Source: an uncultured Collinsella sp.
Lineage (GTDB): Bacteria; Actinomycetota; Coriobacteriia; Coriobacteriales; Coriobacteriaceae
Direction: 5' to 3'
DNA: 64,000 nt
Assembly: GCA_900546775.1 (NCBI GenBank)
Contig: UREM01000001.1
Span: 43,412-107,411, forward strand
Shown here piece after piece: positions 27,741 to 34,660 of the stretch. The notes below the pieces were generated by a model that was not told the DNA's origin, did not search any database, and was given only the letters and a program-made list of their open reading frames with translations. The stretch's first letter is position 1, and each line of letters begins with the position of its first letter. Both the position numbers and the translations under genes were made by a program.

Positions 27741-28955
27741 TTACCGTGCATTAAAAACGTAGCGGTCCAAGCGGTCGCACGCCTCCCTTACACGCGAAAG
27801 CGGCAGCGCCAGATTCACGCGAATGTGGCAAGGTCCATGGAATGGACGGCCGTCCTGATAGCCCACGCCCACACGCGCCCCCTCGTCGAGCAGCCACTGA
27901 ATATCGTGCCCATGCACGCAGCACCACTCCGTGCAGTCCAGGAACACCATATAGGTGCCCTGCGGGCGCGAATAGGACACGCCCTCAAAATGCTCGTCCA
28001 CGTAATCGCAGAAGTAGTCAATGTTGCCCTCGATAACCTCGTTGAGCTCATCGAGCCACTCGTAGCCCTGCGGCTGGTAGGCGCCGATAAGCGCATGCAT
28101 CGAAAGGACATTCATCTCGTTGTAGTGGGTCTTATTGGACACGGCGCACACGCGGTCGCGCAGCGTCTCGTTATAGATGATGTGGTAGCTGCCGACCAGG
28201 CCCGCCAGGTTAAACGTCTTGCTGGGCGCATAGAGGGCGACCGTGCGCATGCGGGCATCCTCGCTCACCGACTGCGTCGGGATATGCTTGTGACCGGGCA
28301 AGATGATGTCGGACCAAATCTCGTCCGAAATCACCACGCAATCGTGCCGGCGATAGATGTCCATGGCGCGCTCGATCTCGTCGCGCTCCCATACGCGGCC
28401 ACAAGGATTGTGCGGCGAGCAGAACACCGCGGCGTGGATGTGGTTTTGGGTGAGCTTGCGTTCCATGTCCTCAAAGTCCATGCGCCACACGCCCTGGTCG
28501 TCGAGCTTAAGCGGGCTGTGGACAATGCGATAGCCCGCGGCTTCGATGGACTTGGTAAAGCCGATGTAGGTAGGGCTGTGGACCAGCACCGCATCGCCCG
28601 GCTGGACATACGCCCGCAGGGTCGACACGACACCGCCCAGCACGCCGTTTTCGTAGCCGATATGCTCCGGGAGCAGACCCTCGACGCCATTACGTCGGCT
28701 CTGCCATTCGATGATGCGGTCGAAGTACTCGTCGCGCGGATCGAAATAGCCAAACATGGGATGCTGGGCGCGCTGAATGATGTGCTCCTGGACCGTGGGC
28801 ACCGTGGCAAAATTCATGTCCGCCACCCACATGGGGATGCGGTCGAAGCCCTCGTCGGGCGCGTTCGGAGCCATGCCAGGGATCTCGCCCCAGGAGTCAA
28901 CGGCGATGGCGTCCATGCCGTGGCGGTCGATAAGCGAAGTAAAGTCGTATTTCAT
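27741..28955 (-). CDS. MalY/PatB-type PLP enzyme, probable cystathionine beta-lyase
   Basis: The 404-residue fold-type I PLP enzyme has the PLP Lys in 'YAPSKTFNLAGL'. 'SPHNPCGRVW' is the Asn-containing cofactor motif, 'VVISDEIWSDI' carries the Asp that contacts the pyridine nitrogen, and the C-terminal 'HIRVNLALP' supplies the substrate carboxylate Arg. This pattern is typical of MalY/PatB C-S lyases, which cleave cystathionine or cysteine conjugates. It is monocistronic, with GGAG 5 bases before the ATG. A plain aminotransferase activity is possible. Confidence 0.92.
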   Translation of the reverse strand: MKYDFTSLIDRHGMDAIAVDSWGEIPGMAPNAPDEGFDRIPMWVADMNFATVPTVQEHIIQRAQHPMFGYFDPRDEYFDRIIEWQSRRNGVEGLLPEHIGYENGVLGGVVSTLRAYVQPGDAVLVHSPTYIGFTKSIEAAGYRIVHSPLKLDDQGVWRMDFEDMERKLTQNHIHAAVFCSPHNPCGRVWERDEIERAMDIYRRHDCVVISDEIWSDIILPGHKHIPTQSVSEDARMRTVALYAPSKTFNLAGLVGSYHIIYNETLRDRVCAVSNKTHYNEMNVLSMHALIGAYQPQGYEWLDELNEVIEGNIDYFCDYVDEHFEGVSYSRPQGTYMVFLDCTEWCCVHGHDIQWLLDEGARVGVGYQDGRPFHGPCHIRVNLALPLSRVREACDRLDRYVFNAR

Positions 28956-29067
28956 GCTGAGCTCCCGTGCAAAGCGGATTGTTTTGATAGGCGTTATTGT
29001 CCACCAGCGTGGGCGATTTTGGCACGGGGTTTGGCGTTGAATTTGGCGAGCGCCATCGAATGGCTGG

Positions 29068-29805
29068 CTAGTCCCGCGCGTCGTTGACGGCGGTTACCGT
29101 CAACTTGGATCCGTCAACCGTAAAGGATATGTCGAGCCCAGCGTAAGCCAAGTGGTAAATGCGGTTTGGCTCGTGCTTGCTACCCGCGCGGCGCGGATCT
29201 TGGCGAAGGACCTCGACCAACCCGGGGAGCTTCGTGGGCGGGACCATCTCCTGCAGCGCTTGCGGGAAGTCAACGTCGAGCTCTTGCCACGGCGCATCCT
29301 CAATCCAGCCGCCGGTCGCATCCGAGTGGCAGTCCGCAAACGGAATGTAGGGCTTAATGTCGTAGATGGGCGTGCCGTCACGCAGATCGGCCCCTAGCAC
29401 ATGGATGATGGGGCCATCGTCGGTAAGCCCGACATGATCGAGTTTGACGCAGGTAAGCCCAATGGGATTAGGTCGAAACGGGCTGCGCGTGGCAAATACG
29501 CCCACGCGCTCGGCTCCACCCAGGCGCGGCGGACGCACGGTCTTCGACCACTTGGCGTTGGTGCCGGACCTATCCTGTGTCTTGGCATCGGCGGCGATGT
29601 CTTCGGCCGCGCCGCCGGGTGTTCCGTTTTCAAAGCGCCAGAGCAGCCACAGGTGAGAGAAGGAGTCCAGACCCTCAACTGCCGCGCTGGAGGCAAACTC
29701 CGGCTCAAAGACGATGCGTCCCTCAAGATGGGGCGCCAAAAAGCTGTTGCGCGGGATGCCGAACTTTTGCGGCAGGTCGGTATGTATGTGTGCAATAGGT
29801 TCCAT
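29068..29805 (-). CDS. trmO: tRNA (N6-threonylcarbamoyl-A37) methyltransferase
   Basis: The protein is 245 residues from the ATG at 29805. It has 'FGIPRNSFLAPHLEGRIVFEPE', 'FATRSPFRPNPIGLTCVKL' and 'DIKPYIPFAD', the signatures of the TsaA/TrmO beta-barrel methyltransferases. These use S-adenosylmethionine to make m6t6A37 in tRNA. The C-terminal extension resembles that of E. coli TrmO. In-frame ATG codons at 29814 and 29832 are alternatives; none has a strong ribosome binding site. Confidence 0.92.
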   Translation of the reverse strand: MEPIAHIHTDLPQKFGIPRNSFLAPHLEGRIVFEPEFASSAAVEGLDSFSHLWLLWRFENGTPGGAAEDIAADAKTQDRSGTNAKWSKTVRPPRLGGAERVGVFATRSPFRPNPIGLTCVKLDHVGLTDDGPIIHVLGADLRDGTPIYDIKPYIPFADCHSDATGGWIEDAPWQELDVDFPQALQEMVPPTKLPGLVEVLRQDPRRAGSKHEPNRIYHLAYAGLDISFTVDGSKLTVTAVNDARD

Positions 29806-29945
29806 GCCGGTCATTGTACGGCATGAGGGCATGCGCGATGCGCGTAATCCCTCACCGCGACCGCCCCTTTTGCAACCAACGGTTGCTTGGAAGGGCGTCG
29901 GCCGCCGCGTATGCTTAAGCCAACAAGCAGCAGAAAGGAGCCGTT

Positions 29946-30773
29946 ATGGCCTTTGCAGAAAAACTCATCGCCGTCCGTCGCGCCCATCACCTTACCCAAG
30001 AGCAGCTCGCCGCCAAGCTCTTCGTCACACGCCAAGCCGTCAGCCGTTGGGAACGCGGCGAGGTCACACCGGGTATCGACATGATGAAGCTCATCGCCGC
30101 CGTGACCGGCGAGCCCCTGTCTCACCTGCTCGAAATGCCCGAGCACTATTGCCAGAGCTGCGGCATGATACTCACACCCGACGACTGCGGCACCGATGCC
30201 GCGGGCACCGCGACCGATCATTACTGCAAGTGGTGCTACGACCACGGCAAGTACACCTACGACACTACGATGGAGGCAATGATCGAGGATTGTGCCCCGC
30301 GCCTGGCACAAAACACCGGTATGTCGCTCGACGAAGCTGTCTCGCTCATGGGCGCCGTGCTGCCGCAACTGGAACGCTGGCGCGCCGTGCAAGAAAACGA
30401 GGAGCGCTACGGCGCCGAAGCGCGGGCGCGCTATGGCGATGAGGCTATCGATGCAGCAAACGAAACGTTACTGGATATGGATCCTCAGACATGGAACGAC
30501 ATGAAGGAACTTGAACGCGCTATTCTGGGCCAGCTCTCGATTGCCATGAGCGACGGCGAACCGGATGGAAGCGAGGCTCGCAAGCTTGTCGCGATGCATC
30601 GTCGCTGGATTGCTCTCAACTGGGGATGCGAGCCCCAAGACGAGGCGTACTTGGGCCTCGCCCACGGCTATCTTGCCGACCAGCGCTTTGTTGACTACTA
30701 CGACAAGCCCTGCGGCACCGGCGCCACGGCGTTTCTAGTCCAGACGATCGAGTCGTCGTCGGCTCACGCATAG
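29946..30773 (+). CDS. HTH regulator fused to zinc ribbon and TipAS-like domain
   Basis: The 275-residue protein begins with an XRE-type helix-turn-helix (about residues 5-60, 'LTQEQLAAKLFVTRQAVSRWERG'). A Cys cluster follows (C69, C72, C81, C94, C97) that looks like a small zinc ribbon. The C-terminal part of about 120 residues ends 'DQRFVDYYDKPCGTGATAFL', typical of the TipAS drug-recognition domain. TipAS domains bind thiopeptide-like compounds and trigger transcription, so this may be a ligand- or thiol-responsive activator. AAAGGAG lies 6 bases before the ATG. Glutaredoxin is encoded 51 bp downstream, possibly its target. Confidence 0.82.
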   Translation: MAFAEKLIAVRRAHHLTQEQLAAKLFVTRQAVSRWERGEVTPGIDMMKLIAAVTGEPLSHLLEMPEHYCQSCGMILTPDDCGTDAAGTATDHYCKWCYDHGKYTYDTTMEAMIEDCAPRLAQNTGMSLDEAVSLMGAVLPQLERWRAVQENEERYGAEARARYGDEAIDAANETLLDMDPQTWNDMKELERAILGQLSIAMSDGEPDGSEARKLVAMHRRWIALNWGCEPQDEAYLGLAHGYLADQRFVDYYDKPCGTGATAFLVQTIESSSAHA

Positions 30774-30824
30774 ACTGCAGCGGCTTTGGGTATTTCAATC
30801 GAAACCTCAACCGATTGGAGACCC

Positions 30825-31070
30825 ATGGCTACTGATCACGAGCTCGCGCTCTACGTTATGACCGGCTGCCCGTATTGCATAAAGGTCAAGCGCTTTTTGG
30901 CCGATAACGGCGTGACCATTCCCGAACGCAATATCTCGACTGACCCCGATGCCGAGCAGACGCTCATCGCCGTCGGCGGAAAACGCCAGGTTCCCTGCCT
31001 GTTCATTGACGGCAAACCGCTCTACGAGTCGAGCGACATCATCGCGTGGATACAGAAGAACCTGCTCTAG
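30825..31070 (+). CDS. Glutaredoxin
   Basis: The 81-residue thioredoxin-fold protein has the active site CPYC ('TGCPYCIKVKRFL'), the cis-Pro 'QVPCLFIDGKPLYES' and a C-terminal helix. It reduces disulfides or glutathione-type mixed disulfides. The start at 30825 has GGAG 4 bases upstream; the frame reaches back to 30786 without support. It probably shares a transcript with the preceding HTH/TipAS gene. Confidence 0.92.
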   Translation: MATDHELALYVMTGCPYCIKVKRFLADNGVTIPERNISTDPDAEQTLIAVGGKRQVPCLFIDGKPLYESSDIIAWIQKNLL

Positions 31071-31122
31071 CGTTCTATTGCGGTCGGCCGGCCCCAACGC
31101 ACAAACCCATACGGCACAAACA

Positions 31123-31177
31123 TGTACGTCAGCATCCAAAGTCGATATTTTTCGACATCTTTGGATGCTGACGTACA
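31123..31177. repeat. 55-nt hairpin repeat, copy 1
   Basis: Perfect 18-bp arms (31123-31140 and 31160-31177, core GTCAGCATCCAAA) enclose a smaller nested hairpin GTCGA/TCGAC. A second copy lies at 31672-31726 in the same orientation. The two bracket the ribbon-helix-helix mini-operon. Confidence 0.9.
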
Positions 31178-31223
31178 GCTATTTGTGGGCAGTCGTTGGG
31201 GACGTTCTTAAATGACTAGTTAC

Positions 31224-31253
31224 TTGTATTTTTGTCTACAAAATTGTATACAA
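31224..31253 (+). promoter_or_regulatory. Promoter overlapped by two palindromic operators
   Basis: TTGTAT (31224) and TATACA (31247) with 17-base spacing form a good promoter. Two 10-bp palindromes, TTGTCTACAA (31232-31241) and TTGTATACAA (31244-31253), sit on it with centres 12 bp apart, i.e. close to one helical turn. This is the arrangement expected for cooperative binding of a dimeric ribbon-helix-helix antitoxin to its own promoter. Confidence 0.6.
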
Positions 31254-31269
31254 AAAGAGAAGCCGCCTC

Positions 31270-31377
31270 ATGGAGCTCATCGCTCGATGTTGCCCCGATC
31301 GGGATGGTTACATCATTTACCACGCCCTTGTCCCTCCTACGCGCAAGGTGCTCAGGGAAATCGGAATCGATCGATAG
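31270..31377 (+). CDS. Possible 35-residue protein ahead of an RHH regulator
   Basis: The open frame codes for a 35-residue basic peptide ending 'TRKVLREIGIDR'. It begins about 10 bases after the predicted transcription start and ends 8 bases before the next gene, whose ribosome binding site overlaps its last codons. Its own upstream sequence has only a weak AGAGAAG. It could be a very small or truncated toxin, a leader peptide, or chance. I do not recognise it. The position in the operon is the main reason to list it. Confidence 0.4.
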   Translation: MELIARCCPDRDGYIIYHALVPPTRKVLREIGIDR

Positions 31378-31385
31378 GAGGCGCT

Positions 31386-31652
31386 ATGGACGCTAAACAG
31401 CTCGAAAAGATGATGGGGTTTGCTCCCGGTGAGCTAGAAAAAGCCGCAGCGGCATACGAAAAAGATGAGTGGCCGAAGGGCCACACCGTCAAGTTGGGAA
31501 GGCCGCCGATTTCCGATGAACCAAGCGTTGTTTTATCGGCACGTGTGGGCGAATCGGTTCTTGAAGCATTTGACGCAAAGGCAAAGCGCCATGGGCAAAC
31601 GCGCACGGAGCGACTCAGGGAACTCATTACACTCGATGCAATGATTGCCTAG
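31386..31652 (+). CDS. Ribbon-helix-helix protein, antitoxin-like
   Basis: The 88-residue protein has a C-terminal RHH fold: a beta strand in 'SVVLSARVGESVLEAFDAKA', then helices ending 'TRTERLRELITLDAM'. Its N-terminal half is charged and probably flexible, as in antitoxins that wrap a toxin, although here the DNA-binding part is C-terminal. AGGAGG lies 6 bases before the ATG at 31386. The promoter carries tandem palindromes suited to RHH dimers. No recognisable toxin follows; the preceding 35-residue frame is the only partner candidate. The open frame back to 31212 is non-coding upstream sequence. Confidence 0.75.
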   Translation: MDAKQLEKMMGFAPGELEKAAAAYEKDEWPKGHTVKLGRPPISDEPSVVLSARVGESVLEAFDAKAKRHGQTRTERLRELITLDAMIA

Positions 31653-31671
31653 TCCCCTGCCGAACCAAACA

Positions 31672-31726
31672 TGTACGTCAGCATCCAAAAACGATATTTT
31701 TCGACATCCTTGGATGCTGGCGTACA
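31672..31726. repeat. 55-nt hairpin repeat, copy 2
   Basis: Arms at 31672-31689 and 31710-31726 repeat the copy at 31123 with a few changes, one producing a G-T wobble. The inner CGATATTTTTCGACATC is conserved between the copies. It lies between the antitoxin-like gene and the convergent dus gene. Confidence 0.9.
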
Positions 31727-31783
31727 GTTTTTTGCATGGGTCCGGCACAGGCGATCCGTTCTTCTCCGTCCCCAAGGGATCAT

Positions 31784-32743
31784 TTAGCCACAAAAGCGGG
31801 CGATGGGCGCAAGCTGCTGCTCGCGAAAGACACGGTCGACAGCGGCACGGTATTCATCGACCTTTTTGGTCTTGCGTACGAGTTTGTGAACGGTCGCGGG
31901 ATCGGCGAAGGCGCATTTGGCGTAGAACCACCACTCCTTCATGCGAAAGACCGCGTTGCCCCCAATCTCGTCCGCATAGGCCGCAAACAGCATGTCATGG
32001 AAGCGTTGCAGCTCAGCGGCGGTAGCGGCAGGGTCGCCCTTAACCATGCGAGCCAGCGCGGGATTCGCAAGCAAGCCGCGCCCCAACATTACGTGGCGTG
32101 TTCCGGGATAGGCCTTCACCAGCGCATCCATGTCCTCAAGATCAAAGATGTCGCCGTTATAGGCCACGGGGAACGGCGCCCGTTCCAGCGTCTCGCCGTA
32201 AAACTCTTTGCGCGGTGAGCCCGTATAACGGTCCTTTTGCACGCGCGGATGCACGATCAACTCCGCCAGCGGCATTCGGCAATAGAGGTCGAGCACGCGC
32301 TCGTACTCGTCATCGCATTCGAGCCCCAGTCTGGTCTTGACCGACACCGGCAAGGGCGAGCGTTCGCACACGTCGCTCAAGAACACCTCGAGCTCATCCA
32401 AATTGCGCAGAAAGCCCGAACCCTTGCCCTTCGCGACCACCGTACCCGAAGGGCAGCCAAGGTTGAGGTTGACCTCGCGGTAACCCATATCGGCAAGCAC
32501 CTGCGCCGCCCACACAAACTCGTCCGCATTCTTGGACATCAGCTGGGGCACCACGTTAAGTCCCTGGTTGTTGGCAGGATCGACCTCTTTAAACGCCTTG
32601 CCGCCAAAGCGATTGCCCACCCGCGGCGGCGGCAAAAACGGCGTGTAATAACAATCGAGCGCGCCGAAGCACTCCGCATGCACGCGACGGAACACATGCC
32701 CGGTAATCCCCTCCATAGGAGCCAGCGATAAATACATCAACAT
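31784..32743 (-). CDS. tRNA-dihydrouridine synthase
   Basis: The 319-residue FMN-dependent TIM barrel begins 'MYLSLAPMEGITGHVFRRV' and carries the catalytic Cys in 'NLNLGCPSGTVVAKGKGSGF', with 'LIVHPR' and 'YNGDIF' later. These are Dus-family marks. It reduces specific uridines in the tRNA D-loop using NADPH. Which Dus class is present is not clear. The start is one of two close ATGs (32743 or 32737); neither has a strong ribosome binding site. The 31-nt palindrome lies just upstream. Confidence 0.93.
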   Translation of the reverse strand: MLMYLSLAPMEGITGHVFRRVHAECFGALDCYYTPFLPPPRVGNRFGGKAFKEVDPANNQGLNVVPQLMSKNADEFVWAAQVLADMGYREVNLNLGCPSGTVVAKGKGSGFLRNLDELEVFLSDVCERSPLPVSVKTRLGLECDDEYERVLDLYCRMPLAELIVHPRVQKDRYTGSPRKEFYGETLERAPFPVAYNGDIFDLEDMDALVKAYPGTRHVMLGRGLLANPALARMVKGDPAATAAELQRFHDMLFAAYADEIGGNAVFRMKEWWFYAKCAFADPATVHKLVRKTKKVDEYRAAVDRVFREQQLAPIARFCG

Positions 32744-32757
32744 CCATTCTCAAATCA

Positions 32758-32788
32758 ATGTGACAAAGGGACTGTCCCTTTGTCACAT
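32758..32788. repeat. 31-nt palindrome, copy 1
   Basis: Perfect 15-bp arms (ATGTGACAAAGGGAC and its complement) are separated by one T. It lies between dus and the DUF3592 pseudogene. Identical or related copies are at 34630, 38094 and 44002. Confidence 0.92.
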
Positions 32789-32860
32789 AATACGCCCACC
32801 GAGGGCGGGGGTTCTCTATACTGAGTCACATATGACGGTATCGCGCCAAAGGAGAACGCC

Positions 32861-33388
32861 GTGACCACGTCGCAGATATCCCTGCTCGCGCTCATCTTGG
32901 TTGGGGGCATCGGCATCCTGCTTATCGGAGTGAGCGCGCTCATGAAAGCCGCCGCTCGCAAGAAAGCCAAGGCCTGTACCGCCGTGACCATGGGAACGGT
33001 CATCGACCATCGCTTTATGGGCGAAGGCAGGATGTATCCCGTTTTGGAATACGCCGTCGACGGCACGCAATACCGCGCGAAAAAACAATTCCGTGGCATA
33101 AAGACCAAAAGCTTGTCGGGACTCCCCATCCGCACGCAAGCCACCGCCTACGAAGACGCCAAGGGCTGGCTGCACGTGCAGACAGGCCCCATCGCCCGCC
33201 TAGGCACCCTCGCGGAGCAGCTTTGGCCCCTCGGTAGCCAAATGACCGTGTACTACAACCCCAGCAACCCAGACAAAAGCTAAGTCGAACGCCCCATCGT
33301 GGGCAACTTTGCCACACTGATGTTTAACATCGCAGGCTTCTTGCTCATCGCGATGAGCATCTTGCTCTATGTTCTTATCCAGCGCTAG
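32861..33388 (+). pseudogene. DUF3592-like membrane protein broken by a nonsense codon
   Basis: The frame opens with GTG at 32861 (AAAGGAG 6 bases upstream) and codes for an N-terminal membrane helix and a beta-rich middle ending 'MTVYYNPSNPDKS'. It stops at TAA (33281-33283). The same frame continues with 'VERPIVGNFATLMFNIAGF' and a second membrane helix to TAG at 33388. Intact family members read NPxxPxxAY(V/I) here and end in this second helix. A single TAT/TAC to TAA change therefore explains the break. The truncated 140-residue product may still be made. Function of the family is unknown. Confidence 0.75.
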
Positions 33389-33451
33389 CTCAAACTGATG
33401 CGCCCCGCGCCCCATGCGCCGCAACGACCGTTACGACACCAAGGATCAGCC

Positions 33452-34585
33452 ATGGCAACACTTTCCGAACAAGAACGCAAGCGTATCCAGCGATACTGCA
33501 TCTATCCCAAGATTGCCGGCGCAGCGCTTGCCATGGCGTTTGTGCTGCCTTTTTTGATTATTCCCTTCGAAATGATTGACGATATCGTCTTCCATCATGA
33601 AAGCTTCCAGGAGACGGGCATGATGACCGCCTTGGCGCTCACCGCCGTCGAGCTCGCCATCTTCTGCTACTGCGCGCTCGCGCCGCGCTTTGGCATGCGC
33701 GGCAAGCAGTGGAAAGAAATGCAGCACCGACTCGTCGTCGAGCAGGCTGAGAAAGACCGCTCGGCACAAATCGCAGGTGTTATCGGTACGCAGGCCGCCG
33801 CGCGCCTGCTCAAGAACAGCGACAACGAGACCGCACGCAACCTGGGCGGCGCGGCAGAAGTCGCCGCTGCCGTAGGCGCCGTCGCCACCGCGGCAGACGT
33901 GCTCGCCGAAAGCTTTGCCAACGCAAAGGCCATGGCAGAGGCCTGTGGCGTGCCTATCCCCCGTGCAAAAAAGTGGATCGTCGCGCTTGTGGCGCTGCCC
34001 CTCGCGATCGTGTGCGGTGCCTATATCCCGCAGCTGGCGCAGGGAAACATCGAGATGCAACAGAACGCAGCGGCCGCGGCCGAGCAGATCGCCATCGCTC
34101 GCAAGGCATTAGAGCCCGCATGCGAGCACGTGTCCGCCGATGATCCCTACGAGCGATATCAAGATTACGGCTATCATGTCCGCGGCTATCTGCACGAAGG
34201 CGACTCCGACGCCCAGAAGACCTATACGTATCTGGACTTTGACAACAAGGGGACGCTCAAGGAAGTGAGCTACGCGGCAGAGGTCGACCCCAGCGCGAGC
34301 CTCGAGGATAACCTTGCCCGCATCGAACGCGAGCTTGACGAGCTTTCCTCTGCCGTTCAAACCGTTGACGTCAAGACGGTGAGCCCCGAGCTCTTGGCAC
34401 CGCAGAAACTCCCCGAAGAGTTTAGGCAGGCATTTTTGAACGGCTCACTCTACGAGAGAATCTCTATCAGGACGAGTGACGACCTCATCAAAACGTATTA
34501 CTCGTTTGATACGGATCCCGAGGACGAGTTTGACGAGTACACCCATCCAAGCGTCCGTATTACGCTGATGGGCAAAACAAACTAG
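33452..34585 (+). CDS. Membrane protein of unknown function
   Basis: The 377-residue protein has two helices near residues 22-45 and 58-80, then an Ala-rich helical stretch ('AAEVAAAVGAVATAADVLAE') that looks coiled. A third membrane helix lies near residue 195, followed by a charged C-terminal domain probably outside the membrane. I do not recognise a family. AAGGA is 7 bases before the ATG at 33452; the frame reaches back to 33398 with no supporting signal. The preceding DUF3592 pseudogene is on the same strand 63 bp away. A strong terminator follows. Confidence 0.8.
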   Translation: MATLSEQERKRIQRYCIYPKIAGAALAMAFVLPFLIIPFEMIDDIVFHHESFQETGMMTALALTAVELAIFCYCALAPRFGMRGKQWKEMQHRLVVEQAEKDRSAQIAGVIGTQAAARLLKNSDNETARNLGGAAEVAAAVGAVATAADVLAESFANAKAMAEACGVPIPRAKKWIVALVALPLAIVCGAYIPQLAQGNIEMQQNAAAAAEQIAIARKALEPACEHVSADDPYERYQDYGYHVRGYLHEGDSDAQKTYTYLDFDNKGTLKEVSYAAEVDPSASLEDNLARIERELDELSSAVQTVDVKTVSPELLAPQKLPEEFRQAFLNGSLYERISIRTSDDLIKTYYSFDTDPEDEFDEYTHPSVRITLMGKTN

Positions 34586-34623
34586 AAGGCGCGGGAAGGG
34601 GCCACCCCCTTCCCGCGCCTTTT
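34586..34623 (+). terminator. Strong Rho-independent terminator
   Basis: AAGGCGCGGGAAGGGG pairs with CCCCTTCCCGCGCCTT around a 4-base loop and is followed by T residues. It begins at the stop codon of the preceding membrane-protein gene. Confidence 0.9.
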
Positions 34624-34629
34624 CATCCA

Positions 34630-34660
34630 ATGTGACAAAGGGACTGTCCCTTTGTCACAT
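34630..34660. repeat. 31-nt palindrome, copy 2
   Basis: Identical to the copy at 32758 over all 31 bases. Its last base is the first base of the complement of the ABC exporter's stop codon (34660-34662), so the element abuts that gene's end. Confidence 0.92.
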
